Shown: piece by piece, positions 17,906 to 28,160 of the stretch
How the letters are laid out: every line of letters starts with the position of its first letter
Numbering within the stretch: the stretch's first letter is position 1
NCBI RefSeq assembly: GCF_001050135.1
Contig: NZ_CP012040.1
Location: 3,489,001-3,553,000, forward strand
Origin: Cyclobacterium amurskyense
GTDB taxonomy: Bacteria; Bacteroidota; Bacteroidia; Cytophagales; Cyclobacteriaceae
Direction of reading: 5' to 3'
DNA length: 64,000 nt
Notes under the pieces: model-generated
The model's database searches: none
Told to the model about the DNA's origin: nothing
The model's input: the letters and a program-made list of their open reading frames with translations, nothing else
Translations under genes and position numbers: made by a program

Positions 17906-18795
17906 TTAGATTTTTGTAATACTGTCCCATAATATGCTGTTTTTTTAATAAATATGAAATATCAAATGTATGGAGTGGTAGAAGTTTTTTACGATATGCT
18001 TTAGCTAAGCATGAGTTTGGCTAAGGAATAAAAACTAATAAATTTGATTTAATTTGCTGAAAAATGTAGTCCTTATACAAGCTCTTAAATTTTGTTTTGA
18101 AGTTTTTTTAAGGACATCTGTTTTTTGCAGGAGTGTTTGAGAGAGTAGATAAAATCGAAAGTTTTAGTGGATTATCTTTCTGATTTACCACCCAGCACTT
18201 GATTCCGCTATATTATACCTAGAATTCGAAAAAATCAGTCGCAAAACTTTTATTTAACAGAATAAGGCAGTAAATTTTAATATGCTTGTGGGGTGACTTC
18301 GGATCAAGATTAATATTGATTGATTCAACCAATATTAATTTAATAAAGATTGATCTAAGTAGCCTGATGGACATTGTGTTGATATAGAGAAAAAAGTAGA
18401 AATAGAGTTTTCAAAATGCAATTTCACGTAGTTAAAAAAAAACCTGAAATTACCAGGGTTTTTGCTACAAAATTGATTTGCGATTGCTTATTCCTGATTC
18501 AATAGTCAATACTCAATTTCAATTCTATTAAACCCGAATAATACGTTTACTATTGCCATGATTGGTGGAGATAAAAAATTGATCACTGGGATTATAAATT
18601 ATGGCAGTTGACTGCTACGATGAAGTTCCGAAAAACAACGATTAACTGATTATGAAGTGATTGTAGAATCTAATATGATTATTATTGGGTATTTCGGATT
18701 TAAAGGATTTAGTAACAAATGGATTGGCGACTACCTAACCAAGTCAAGCTGTAATTGCCATTCTATTACTGTAATTTGATTGAGTTATAATTATT
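17906..18795. other. Long gene-free stretch with hairpins upstream of the sigma factor
   Basis: No supported reading frame occurs in these 890 bp. A perfect 10-bp inverted repeat, ATTAATATTG (18309) and CAATATTAAT (18330), is bracketed by GATCAA (18302) and TTGATC (18350), giving a symmetric, AT-rich structure. A second hairpin, AAACCTG / CAGGGTTT, lies at about 18439-18463. A weak relative of the 43-nt repeat (AACCCGAATAAT) begins near 18532. The segment must contain the promoters of the divergent lacI and sigma genes. Confidence 0.4.
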
Positions 18796-19485
18796 ATGGG
18801 GCTATCCAGCAGGGAAAATAGAGACCTTCAATTAACACTTACTCCTGAAGGAGAGACTTCGGAAGGAGGGAATACGACTTCCAAGAATCTCAAACATAGT
18901 AATGATGATACCATGCTTTGGCGGCAGTTTAAAGCCGGGAATGAAGTGGCGTTTTCAGCCCTTTATAAACGCTATATTGTATTGTTATATAACTATGGCG
19001 AAATAATTACCTCTGATCGGGAATTGATTGAAGATAGTATCCATGACCTTTTTGTAGAACTCTGGAAAAACAGAAAAACTATAGCACAAGCAGACTCTGT
19101 TCGTTATTATTTGTACAAGGGCCTGAAAAGGAAAATTTTTAAAAACCTGGAGAAAAAAAGAAAACTACCTCTTAAAGAAGCATTCAATGATCACGATTTT
19201 GAAATAGTCTTGTCCCATGAATTTGGAATAATTGCGGGAGAAATTTCTACCATAAAAAAAGCACAAATTCTTAAAGCACTCAACGAGCTTTCACGAAGGC
19301 AAAAGGAAATTATAGTATTAAGGTTTTATGATGGGATGGAGTTTAGTGAAATTGCTAAATTGCTAGATATCAGCCAAAAATCCACTTACACCCTACTCTA
19401 CAGAGCTCTCGCCGCAATGAAAGGAAGTATGGGGAATATCCTATTGCTTTCGTTTCTATTAAAGATGTATTCAATAGGGGAATAA
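18796..19485 (+). CDS. ECF RNA polymerase sigma factor (FecI-like)
   Basis: The 229-residue protein contains sigma region 2 (about 40-105, LWRQFKAGNEVAFSALYKRY then LIEDSIHDLFVELWKNRK) and region 4 (about 155-215, LNELSRRQKEIIVLRFYDGM then FSEIAKLLDISQKSTYTLLYRA). The 39 residues before the Met at 18913 are polar and unlike region 2, so translation may really begin at 18913. In Bacteroidota such factors are released by a FecR partner when the STN domain of a TonB-linked transporter senses substrate. The FecR gene (19635) and an STN-containing SusC (20895) follow directly, so it most likely transcribes the SusCD locus downstream. Confidence 0.9.
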   Translation: MGLSSRENRDLQLTLTPEGETSEGGNTTSKNLKHSNDDTMLWRQFKAGNEVAFSALYKRYIVLLYNYGEIITSDRELIEDSIHDLFVELWKNRKTIAQADSVRYYLYKGLKRKIFKNLEKKRKLPLKEAFNDHDFEIVLSHEFGIIAGEISTIKKAQILKALNELSRRQKEIIVLRFYDGMEFSEIAKLLDISQKSTYTLLYRALAAMKGSMGNILLLSFLLKMYSIGE

Positions 19486-19634
19486 CTTTATTTGATAGTT
19501 CTTCTAGTCGTAAAATATTTTTTTTAAAAATTTTCTAAATTTTTTGAGGTAATTTCCTTTTTACCTAGCCCTTAGTATATATACACCGGAAATGTGAAGG
19601 AATTTCCCATCCTTTATTCCATAAATGACTGTAA

Positions 19635-20669
19635 ATGAAATCGGATATTCATTCTATTTATAATTTATTATCAGACCCTTCTTTCCTTGATTGGATAAAA
19701 AATCCCAATGGAGAAAACAATAGGTACTGGGAAGAATGGCAAGGGACAAACCCAGAAAGAAAAGCACAAGTTAAGCAAGCAAAGGCAATAGCCTCTTCCA
19801 TAGATTTTAAAAAAACCAGTATTGAGAATATTCGACAGGATTTGATTTTTCAACGGATTCAGAATTCAATCAACAAAGAAAACGAAGACGCAATTCCGAA
19901 AGGATCAACGAAGAATAATAAGTTTAAAGAACAAGCATCCATAAGAATTTGGATGAGGTGGGCAGCCATATTTGTTGGTTTATTAGTGGTTAGTAGCATT
20001 TATTATTTTGCTTTTAACGAGGATATTGTTTCACACACTACTGCCTTTGGAGAAACCAAAAACATTACACTTCCAGATGGATCTGAAATAAAGCTAAATG
20101 GAAATTCCACTCTGACCCATTCCAGGATTTGGGAAAAGGATGAGATTCGGGAGGTATGGCTTGAGGGAGAAGGCTATTTTACAGTAAATCACCTTGGTGA
20201 TCAGCAGAAATTTATTGTTCATGCAACATCTGATTTCAATGTAGAAGTGGTAGGTACTGAATTCAATGTCCTGAATCGAAGTGGTAAAACGAAAGTTGTT
20301 TTGTCATCTGGAAAGGTTATGCTCAACCTGCAAAATTCGGCTAAAGCTGAGCGATTGCAGATGCTGCCTGGCGAAATGGCCGAGTATACGCACAATGACC
20401 AGATTTTGACAAAGAAGGAAGTGGACCCGATGGTCTATACATCTTGGAGAAACAATCGATTGCTCTTTGATGACACCTCATTGCTTGAAATCAAATCCAT
20501 TTTGGAATCTACATATGGACTGACTGTAATAGTTGAGGATGAAAGCCTACTGGAAAAACGCTTGTATGGGTCTGCACCCAGCAATGACATAACCTTATTG
20601 CTTAAAGGTCTTGAAAGAAGTCTCGGAAATCAAATTTCGATTGAAGGAAAATTGGTCACTATAAAATAA
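19635..20669 (+). CDS. FecR-family anti-sigma factor
   Basis: The 344-residue protein has a cytoplasmic N-terminal part (about 1-110, with the NRYWEEWQ segment typical of Bacteroidota FecR proteins), one transmembrane helix (about 112-132, MRWAAIFVGLLVVSSIYYFAF), a periplasmic FecR domain (about 140-240, with KNITLPDGSEIKLNGNSTL and VWLEGEGYFTV) and a C-terminal DUF4974-type domain (about 270-344). It holds the upstream sigma factor inactive and passes the signal from the periplasmic STN domain of the transporter. The gene order sigma, anti-sigma, STN-SusC, SusD is the standard signalling arrangement. The 150-bp gap to the sigma gene has no strong terminator. Confidence 0.93.
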   Translation: MKSDIHSIYNLLSDPSFLDWIKNPNGENNRYWEEWQGTNPERKAQVKQAKAIASSIDFKKTSIENIRQDLIFQRIQNSINKENEDAIPKGSTKNNKFKEQASIRIWMRWAAIFVGLLVVSSIYYFAFNEDIVSHTTAFGETKNITLPDGSEIKLNGNSTLTHSRIWEKDEIREVWLEGEGYFTVNHLGDQQKFIVHATSDFNVEVVGTEFNVLNRSGKTKVVLSSGKVMLNLQNSAKAERLQMLPGEMAEYTHNDQILTKKEVDPMVYTSWRNNRLLFDDTSLLEIKSILESTYGLTVIVEDESLLEKRLYGSAPSNDITLLLKGLERSLGNQISIEGKLVTIK

Positions 20670-20894
20670 AGCCTAAGAGGGAATAGAGAAAAAAGGATTG
20701 CGCAATAGAATTGGATTTATTAAACCACTATATAGATTACCTAATGCCCTTCTATCGGTTTTAATCTCTACTGATTAAATACCTAAAGGAAAGGAAATAA
20801 GATTTAACCAAAAATGTTCATTATCAATGCGTTAACTTAATTGTTGTATTGAAAGTGATCTGCATCTATAACTAACAACCTAACAATTGCGAAT

Positions 20895-23800
20895 ATGAAA
20901 AAACTTAACAAAATTAAATTTTCATTACTCATCTTCATGATTGGGATAATGAATGTACAAGCCCAGGAACTCGCACTGAGGGATGATCCGCAGACGGGAT
21001 ACGTCAAGAAAAAGGTCGAAATTAATAATTTGAAGACTTTGATTAAGGTACTGGAACCAATGTATGAGGTTTCTATTGTTTGTAACAGTGATTTGATTCA
21101 TACAAAAATCTCTTATAATGTATCAGACAAATCAAAGTCTGTAGAAGAGCATCTTTCCAAAATGACCTCTAAGAGCAATTTGAGCTATCATAAATTGGAT
21201 GATGGATTTTATGTGATCACAGATAAGGAGGAGAAAGGAGCCATTAACAATGATGCAGCCCCAATTAATCTCCCTGCCGCTAAATCCAATAATTCTGGAA
21301 AGAAAGAAACCAACAGGACAGAAAAAGTGGAGGAAGTGAGCATTTCCGGAACTGTTTCCTCAGAAAATGGAGAAACATTACCTGGGGTAAATGTGCTTCT
21401 TAAAGGAACCAATATTGGTTCTGTTACTGATATGGATGGAAAATACTCCATCACAGCGCCAAATGGCAATGGAACCTTGATTTTCTCCTTTATAGGCTTT
21501 ACTTCCCAAGAAATTCCGATCGGTGGAAGAAGTATTATTAATGTGACCATGGTAGATGAATCCCAGGCCTTAGGAGAGGTAGTGGTTACTGCCTTTGGAC
21601 TGGAAAGAAAAAAGGAATCTTTGGTTTATTCAGTGACTGAAGTGAAAGGTGAGGAATTTACCAAATCCAGAGAAACCAATTTAGCGAATTCATTGACAGG
21701 TAAAATCGCTGGTGTAAATGCAACGAGTATGGCAAGTGGGCCAGGCAGTTCCAGTCGTGTAGTAATTAGGGGGAATGGCTCATTAAATGGCAATAACCAA
21801 CCACTATATGTAATCAATGGTATGCCTATCTCTAATAGACCTTCTACTGTAAAGGATCAGGCCAATGGAGCTACAACGGATTTGGGAGATGGAATATCCA
21901 GTATAAACCCTGATGACATCGAATCCATAAGTGTGCTAAAAGGCGGTGCTGCTGCTGCATTGTATGGAAGTCAGGCGGCGAATGGAGTTATCCTTATCAC
22001 AACCAAAAAAGGTACAAGACAACAAAAGGGAATAGGCATAGAGCTTAATTCAAATTTCACCCTTGGAACCATTAATATTTTCCCAGAATACCAATATGAA
22101 TATGGACAAGGCAGCTTAGGCGTACGTCCACAAAGTCAAGGAGAAGCAATCAGTACAGGGCGTTTGTCTTATGGAGAGCCGATGGATGGTCAACCTTACG
22201 TACAATTTGACGGAGTTGAGCGGCCTTATTCACCTGTGAATGTTAAAGACAATATCAAAGCATTCTACAGAAACAGTACAAATATTGTCAATACGGTATC
22301 CTTTTCAGGTGGTAATGAATCTGTTCTCTACAGGGTTTCAGCTTCAGATCTTCAGTCAGGTGCCATTGTACATGGGTCTACCTATGATCGACAAACTGCC
22401 AATGTTAACTTGAAAGCATTTTTGAGTGATAAATTGAGTTTTGATACCCAGGTGCAATACAACTATGAAGTAGGCACCAATCGTCCAGGTGTTGGGTATG
22501 TAGGGACAAACTCAGCATGGGGAGTGTATTTGCTTGCCAATACAGTAGACGTTACGGATCTTGCTCCAGGATACAATCCCGAAACAGGACAGGAAGTAGA
22601 ATGGCAACACGTAAATCAAGCTACTAACCCATACTTTGCCAGAGACAGAATGGGTAATCAGGATGTGAAAGACAGGGTTATTGCTCAGGGAAGTTTGACG
22701 TATGATCTATTGCCTAATTTATTTATTAAAGCGGATTTTATGCGTGATTTTAGTAGCTGGAGAGAAGAGGATTTCTATCCGGTTGGTACAGCATTCAGAC
22801 CATTGGGAACTTACCGTTCTCAAGAAGAACTTCGTACCCGTTCCAATGGACGTGTGATTGCCAATTACAATACCACTTTCGGAAACGGTATTAATCTAAC
22901 AGCTATGGTTGGAGGTAATTTGGAAAGAGATATACTGGATGTGTCTAACCTTATAGGATCCGAATACATTATTCCAGACTGGATTAGCCCTGTTAACTTA
23001 AATATTTTGGCACCTTCCAAAGGTTTTTATAGAACAGGTACCAATTCAGTATTCAGTTCTCTGGATTTTAACTTTAAAGAAACTTATTACTTGAGTATCA
23101 CAGGAAGACAAGATCAATTTTCTACACTTAATCCTGGTAATAATAAAATCTTTTATCCATCAGTTGGTGGTAGTGTGATCTTATCCAATGCTTTTGATCT
23201 TCCTGATGCGATTAGCTTCGCCAAGTTGAGAGGTTCTTGGGCTCAGGTAGGTTCTGCTACTGTGGATGCTTATGCCATTAACCAATTGTATGGCTTCCGT
23301 TTGGGAGGACATTTAGGCGTGCCGGTACAAACTTCAAGTTCAGCGATTTCAAACCCTGAATTGAGACCTTTGACTTCTACTACATCGGAAATAGGCTTTG
23401 ATGCTCAATTTTTCGACAATAGGTTTGGTATTGACTTCACGCTTTATAGTAAAATCAACCAGGATGACATCGTTTCTACTTCCATTGCCCCTTCTTCGGG
23501 AGCTACATCCACCTTATTGAATGTAGGTGAAATCAGCAATAAAGGGATAGAGTTACTATTGACTGGTAACCCAATTAGAACTTCCGTTTTCTCTTGGAAT
23601 GTAAGCTATAATCTTGCTTACAATAAAAACAGAGTACTTACTCTAGCACCGGGTCAGGCAACAGGTAACAGCAGTTTGCTAGGTAAAGATTCTAGTACAA
23701 GGTTTGGTAGAAGTTATGAGTATAATGAAGATGGTATCAGAGTTTACAATAGCCTAAGTGGATACGCAATGTTGGGTCCAACTATGCCACTTGGAATAGG

Positions 23801-24329
23801 TGTTCCTCCTTATACTATGGGATTTGAAAACACCTTTACTTACAAGAACTTTTCCCTGAACGCACTAATTGATGCGAAATTCGGAAATCAGTTCTTTTCA
23901 CAGGCCAAGCAATACATGTGGAGATTCGGTTTTCTTAAGGAAACCCTTCCAGGAAGAGACAATGGCCTGACCGTTGAAGGCGTGGATGAAAATGGAGATG
24001 CATTTTCTAAAACCTGGCCTTCTAGCTTTATGTCCACATATTATAACAATGATGGACAGTATGCTACTAATTTTATGATTGATGGAAGTTTTGTGAAATT
24101 AAGAAGTGTTGTGTTAAACTATAACATCCCAGTTGATAAACTGAATTTCGTTAACCTGACAACAGCACAAATATCTTTGGTTGCAAGGAACCTTGCCATA
24201 CTATATAGAAACTCTGATCATTTCGATCCTGAGCAAGCATCAGATCCTAATAGCAACTCTCAGAATTTCTCTGGGGTAATGCTTCCCAGGACTAGAGAGA
24301 TAGGTTTTAATTTAAGGATAGGTTTTTAA
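20895..24329 (+). CDS. SusC-family TonB-linked transducer/transporter with STN domain
   Basis: The 1144-residue protein has a signal peptide (1-23) and an STN (secretin/TonB short N-terminal) domain at about 45-112, ending DGFYVITD. A linker, a carboxypeptidase-D regulatory-like domain (about 150-225, LPGVNVLLKGTNIGSVTDMDG), the plug (about 230-370, VVVTAFGLERKKESLVYSVT and VLKGGAAAALYGSQAANGVI) and a large barrel ending NLRIGF follow. The STN domain marks it as a signal transducer that contacts the FecR protein encoded just upstream. It shares a one-base stop/start overlap (TAATG) with an upstream possible start of the next frame. The substrate is not readable, but neighbouring hydrolases suggest peptides or amide compounds. 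Confidence 0.93.
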   Translation: MKKLNKIKFSLLIFMIGIMNVQAQELALRDDPQTGYVKKKVEINNLKTLIKVLEPMYEVSIVCNSDLIHTKISYNVSDKSKSVEEHLSKMTSKSNLSYHKLDDGFYVITDKEEKGAINNDAAPINLPAAKSNNSGKKETNRTEKVEEVSISGTVSSENGETLPGVNVLLKGTNIGSVTDMDGKYSITAPNGNGTLIFSFIGFTSQEIPIGGRSIINVTMVDESQALGEVVVTAFGLERKKESLVYSVTEVKGEEFTKSRETNLANSLTGKIAGVNATSMASGPGSSSRVVIRGNGSLNGNNQPLYVINGMPISNRPSTVKDQANGATTDLGDGISSINPDDIESISVLKGGAAAALYGSQAANGVILITTKKGTRQQKGIGIELNSNFTLGTINIFPEYQYEYGQGSLGVRPQSQGEAISTGRLSYGEPMDGQPYVQFDGVERPYSPVNVKDNIKAFYRNSTNIVNTVSFSGGNESVLYRVSASDLQSGAIVHGSTYDRQTANVNLKAFLSDKLSFDTQVQYNYEVGTNRPGVGYVGTNSAWGVYLLANTVDVTDLAPGYNPETGQEVEWQHVNQATNPYFARDRMGNQDVKDRVIAQGSLTYDLLPNLFIKADFMRDFSSWREEDFYPVGTAFRPLGTYRSQEELRTRSNGRVIANYNTTFGNGINLTAMVGGNLERDILDVSNLIGSEYIIPDWISPVNLNILAPSKGFYRTGTNSVFSSLDFNFKETYYLSITGRQDQFSTLNPGNNKIFYPSVGGSVILSNAFDLPDAISFAKLRGSWAQVGSATVDAYAINQLYGFRLGGHLGVPVQTSSSAISNPELRPLTSTTSEIGFDAQFFDNRFGIDFTLYSKINQDDIVSTSIAPSSGATSTLLNVGEISNKGIELLLTGNPIRTSVFSWNVSYNLAYNKNRVLTLAPGQATGNSSLLGKDSSTRFGRSYEYNEDGIRVYNSLSGYAMLGPTMPLGIGVPPYTMGFENTFTYKNFSLNALIDAKFGNQFFSQAKQYMWRFGFLKETLPGRDNGLTVEGVDENGDAFSKTWPSSFMSTYYNNDGQYATNFMIDGSFVKLRSVVLNYNIPVDKLNFVNLTTAQISLVARNLAILYRNSDHFDPEQASDPNSNSQNFSGVMLPRTREIGFNLRIGF

Positions 24330-24379
24330 TGAAAAGCATCCTGCATTTCACCAATTTATTTCTTAACCAATATGATATT

Positions 24380-25957
24380 ATGAAAAAGTATTCAAATATA
24401 TATATAATAGGTCTTGCCATGGCATTGGTGGGCTTGACCTCCTGTAATGATTTTACAGATAGTCTGAGCGACTTGAATAAGAATCCCAATGCTTATGAAG
24501 AGGTTATACCGGAATTTCTGTTTACCAATTCCTTGCTCGATGGGGTGTCCTTTAACTTCACCAATGGAGCAGATGGGCAACATTTTATCTTTGCCCAAGC
24601 AATGCAGCATTTTGCCACCCACTCTGAAGTAAGAGGTACGGGTGATAAATATTTCAATGAAAGTGCCGCAAGAAGTCATTGGGCTGTTTACAATACCGCT
24701 CTTGCTGACAATGAGCGAGTGATCAATGGCGTGAAGGATGATCCCAATTCGATCAATATGCTTTCTGCAGCGAGGATATGGAAAGTCTATATGTTTCATC
24801 TGGTAACGGATTTACATGGAGATGTACCTTATTTTGAAGCATTGAAAAGTGCTGAAGGATTATTACAGCCTAAGTATGATACACAGGAAGCCATCTATGA
24901 AGACATGCTAAAAGAATTGGAGCAGGCAGGAAGTTCATTTAATCCTTCTCTCCCTACTTTTGGTCCTTCTGATTTATTTTATGGCGGAGACATAGACAAA
25001 TGGAAAAAGTTTGCCAATTCTCTTATGCTTCGATTAAGTATGCGTTTGACGGAGGTTCGTCCGGATTTGGCAGAAACCTGGGCCAAAAAAGCAATTGCTG
25101 GTGGAGTGATTATGACTGACGAAGAAATTGCTAAAGTCACTTACCTTGATGGTCAAATAGAACACAGTAGGAATCCTAAAGCTGCCAATCTCCTTGTGCA
25201 GGATTACCAGAATCCACAGGCAGGGGTTAGTAATACCCAAGGTGGAAAATATGCCGAGACTTTAATCGAACATTTAAAAGCAACAGGAGACCCTAGGTTG
25301 AACGTTATTTCCGTAGTTTGGGTAGACAATCCTGATGGAGACGGATATGTGTACGACACAGCTACAAGTATTCAGAGGGGAATGAAAAATGGAGCCTTAT
25401 TCGGTGAGCCTGACGATTTTCACACCTATTCTGAACCACATCCAAATACAGTATTGAGTTATGCCAGCCCAGTGTTGACAATGACCAATGCCGAGACCAA
25501 CTTATTGCTTGCGGAAGCCAGTATCAGAGGTTGGTACACAGGTAGTGCAAAAGCAGCCTATGAAGATGCAGTAAGAGCAGGAATGAGACATTGGGCGCTA
25601 TTTGGCGATGAGGGTATCATTTCAACTGAGAAAATTGAAGCTTATATTGCTAAGAATCCATTTATGGAAAGCGGTTCGTTTGAGGAAAAACTTGAGCAAA
25701 TAAGTACCCAAAAATGGGTGTCATTGCTTCTTGACAATTATGAGATATTTTCTAACTGGAGAAGAACTGGTTATCCGGAGCTAATTCCAACCAATTATCC
25801 CGGTAATATTACTGGTGGTACCATACCTAGAAGGCTTATTATTCCAGATTCCGAATTGAATCTTAATGAGGATAATTTTATGGAAGCTTACAATAGACAA
25901 GGTGTTGGTAATTTATTGACAAGTACTGTTTGGTGGGATCCCAAATTCCCAAGATAG
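24380..25957 (+). CDS. SusD-like lipoprotein (SusD-like_2 / SusD-RagB superfamily)
   Basis: The frame is open from an ATG at 24329 that overlaps the susC stop codon. The internal ATG at 24380 gives a normal lipoprotein signal (MKKYSNIYIIGLAMALVGL, then TSC lipobox), so this start is preferred and yields 525 residues. The mature N-terminus CNDFTDSLSDLNKNPNAYEE is typical of the SusD-like_2 branch, with the KVYMFHLVTDLHGDVPYFEA helix and a C-terminal ending in TVWWDPKFPR. This branch usually pairs with transporters for peptides or other non-classical substrates as well as glycans. It acts at the cell surface with the preceding SusC. A clear hairpin terminator follows. Confidence 0.9.
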   Translation: MKKYSNIYIIGLAMALVGLTSCNDFTDSLSDLNKNPNAYEEVIPEFLFTNSLLDGVSFNFTNGADGQHFIFAQAMQHFATHSEVRGTGDKYFNESAARSHWAVYNTALADNERVINGVKDDPNSINMLSAARIWKVYMFHLVTDLHGDVPYFEALKSAEGLLQPKYDTQEAIYEDMLKELEQAGSSFNPSLPTFGPSDLFYGGDIDKWKKFANSLMLRLSMRLTEVRPDLAETWAKKAIAGGVIMTDEEIAKVTYLDGQIEHSRNPKAANLLVQDYQNPQAGVSNTQGGKYAETLIEHLKATGDPRLNVISVVWVDNPDGDGYVYDTATSIQRGMKNGALFGEPDDFHTYSEPHPNTVLSYASPVLTMTNAETNLLLAEASIRGWYTGSAKAAYEDAVRAGMRHWALFGDEGIISTEKIEAYIAKNPFMESGSFEEKLEQISTQKWVSLLLDNYEIFSNWRRTGYPELIPTNYPGNITGGTIPRRLIIPDSELNLNEDNFMEAYNRQGVGNLLTSTVWWDPKFPR

Positions 25958-25985
25958 ATTAACTTATTTCTAACAATAAATATAA

Positions 25986-26028
25986 CCTGAGTTCGATGTA
26001 CTATTGGTCGAACTCAGGCTTGTATTTT
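25986..26028 (+). terminator. Intrinsic terminator after the second susD
   Basis: A perfect 11-bp stem, CCTGAGTTCGA (25986) and TCGAACTCAGG (26008), is followed by TTGTATTTT. It probably attenuates read-through from susCD into the hydrolase gene. Confidence 0.75.
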
Positions 26029-26060
26029 GGTAACAATAAAAATAGTCGACCAAATTAAAT

Positions 26061-27905
26061 ATGAGGAGAAAAAGACAAACTATAAGTCAACATCCATTTT
26101 TTGTAAAGCAACTTTGCGGGAAATCCCAATGGTTATTGGCCTTTCTGTTGGTAATCTCAATAGGAATGGTGAAGGCGGATTATATCCCAGATCCAGACCC
26201 AATACTGAACGAGATCAGGATTGAAAGACATCAGCCGGTAAAAATGAGAGATGGGGTGATTCTTTATGCCGATATCTATCGACCGGTAAAAGACGGGAAA
26301 TATCCTGTCATATTGACCCGTACTCCATACGGCGTACAAAGAGATGGGGTACATCATGAGCGAATGATAAAATTTGCGCAAAGAGGGTATGTGGCTATCG
26401 TTCAGGATGTAAGAGGAAGATATGAAAGTGAAGGCTTGTGGGATCCATTTAGAGATGAGGCCAACGATGGTTTTGATACCATAGAGTGGGCTGCAAAATT
26501 GGAATGTTCAAACGGTAAAGTAGCCACACAGGGTGGTAGCTATTTGGGGCATAACCAATGGGCTGGAGCCAGTCAGGATCCGTCTGGTTTGGTAGCGATT
26601 TTTCCATCCGTAGCCTCTACCAATGTATATGCCAATTGGATTACCATGGGTGGGGCTTTTAGATTGAGCTTTAACTATGGTTGGGGAGTGGTGAGAATGC
26701 CAAATAAGATCATGTTGCCACAACATTGGCACACGGCCAAGTATACTCCCGAAGAACTAAAGTATGAAAACATACTGTATCATCTACCGCTCAAGGATGG
26801 TGACTTGGTAAGTGCGGGGAAAGCTGTTCCTTTTTATAGGGATTGGATCGCCCATGAATCTTACGATGAGTATTGGAAGTCTGTAAGTGATGAAGAGCGA
26901 TTTAGTAAGATCACCGTTCCTGCCTACAATACGGGAGGTTGGTTTGATATCTTCGTGATGGGTACAATCAACGGGTATGTAGGGATGAAAAACCATGGAG
27001 GAACTCCGGAAGCAAGAAAGGGCACTAAATTGCTTATAGGGCCTTGGGGACATGGCCCTTCTTCCTCATTTGGTGACATGAAATTTACCGATGATGCTTA
27101 TATAGATCTATTTGAGGAAGAGTTGAAGTATTATGACTTCCACCTGAAAGGAATTCAAAATGGATTGGACAAAGAAAAGCCTGTTCAAATCTATTATATG
27201 GGGGAAAACAAATGGCGTCATGAAGACGACTGGCCTATTCCCGAAACACAATACAAGGAATTGTACCTTGGAGGAGATGCACCAGCCAATTCTGGTAGAG
27301 GTGGAGGAAAGTTGAGTTTTGAAAAACCAAGTAAAGCAGTTACTGATACCTATACTTATGATCCGCAAGTTCCGGTACCTACTTATGGCGGGAACAACTG
27401 CTGTGGCACACCTACACAATCAGGACCAAAGGACCAACGAATCCTCGAGAGGCGAAACGATATATTGGTTTACACTTCTGAGTTTTTAACAGAACCTATA
27501 AGTATAGCTGGGCCGGTTTCCATGAAGCTATTTGCAGCTACGGACGGTCTTGATACAGATTGGATGATAAAATTGGTAGATGTTTATCCTGATGGGACTG
27601 CTTACCCAATATCCGAAGGAATTTTGAGAGCAAAGTTCAGAAATGGAACAGACAAAATAGAGCTATTGAAGCCCAATAAGGTATACGAATACGAAATAAC
27701 CCTTACCGGAACTGCCAATGTATTCCTTCCCGGTCATAGAATAAGGGTGGACATTACTTCAAGTAATTTTCCTCAATTTGACCGAAATCCAAATACTGGG
27801 GCACCATTGGGAAGCAGTACAGAGACCCGGGTTGCGCAACAAACAATTCACCATGGAGGGCCTAAGCCCAGTCATATACTGTTGCCAATTGTTCCTGGTT
27901 TCTAA
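26061..27905 (+). CDS. CocE/NonD-family hydrolase (X-Pro dipeptidyl-peptidase S15-like), exported
   Basis: The 614-residue protein has an N-terminal signal sequence with a long basic part and hydrophobic core (about 24-38). The S15 alpha/beta-hydrolase domain covers about 55-330: VKMRDGVILYADIYRP, the nucleophile elbow GGSYLGH with Ser160, and a later GPWGHGP block containing the probable catalytic His. A C-terminal jelly-roll domain follows (about 370-600; ILVYTSEFLTEPISIAGPV, GHRIRVDITSSNFPQFDRN). Family members include cocaine esterase, alpha-amino-acid ester hydrolases and glutaryl-7-ACA acylases, which cleave ester or amide bonds of acylated amino compounds. Its place after the SusCD pair suggests action on the imported substrate in the periplasm. 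Confidence 0.88.
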   Translation: MRRKRQTISQHPFFVKQLCGKSQWLLAFLLVISIGMVKADYIPDPDPILNEIRIERHQPVKMRDGVILYADIYRPVKDGKYPVILTRTPYGVQRDGVHHERMIKFAQRGYVAIVQDVRGRYESEGLWDPFRDEANDGFDTIEWAAKLECSNGKVATQGGSYLGHNQWAGASQDPSGLVAIFPSVASTNVYANWITMGGAFRLSFNYGWGVVRMPNKIMLPQHWHTAKYTPEELKYENILYHLPLKDGDLVSAGKAVPFYRDWIAHESYDEYWKSVSDEERFSKITVPAYNTGGWFDIFVMGTINGYVGMKNHGGTPEARKGTKLLIGPWGHGPSSSFGDMKFTDDAYIDLFEEELKYYDFHLKGIQNGLDKEKPVQIYYMGENKWRHEDDWPIPETQYKELYLGGDAPANSGRGGGKLSFEKPSKAVTDTYTYDPQVPVPTYGGNNCCGTPTQSGPKDQRILERRNDILVYTSEFLTEPISIAGPVSMKLFAATDGLDTDWMIKLVDVYPDGTAYPISEGILRAKFRNGTDKIELLKPNKVYEYEITLTGTANVFLPGHRIRVDITSSNFPQFDRNPNTGAPLGSSTETRVAQQTIHHGGPKPSHILLPIVPGF

Positions 27906-27949
27906 AGATTGTATATAGAAAAACCACTCACTAATAACCACTAATTCTC

Positions 27950-27990
27950 TAATCCATTCTCTGAAGTCAATTCGGGGAATGGATTATTTT
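27950..27990 (+). terminator. Intrinsic terminator after the S15-like hydrolase
   Basis: A 10-bp stem, TAATCCATTC (27950) and GAATGGATTA (27977), is followed by TTTT. The remaining 170 bp to the next gene are AT-rich and hold no supported gene. Confidence 0.7.
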
Positions 27991-28160
27991 ACTAAGATAG
28001 AATGGTATGATCAATGGCTTGCAAATGCCTTGGTTTATGTGAGATTTGCACCATTCATCAAAAATGCCCAATCAAATTTAGGGATAAGTGCCCAAAATCA
28101 AATTAGATTTGCATATTTGAAGGTGTTTTATTACCCACATGTTTTAAATTTACTCCTGTT

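Noticed and set aside
26027..26224. 65-codon frame overlapping the start of the S15-like gene
   Set aside because: It is in another frame, begins in the intergenic hairpin region and has no independent support.
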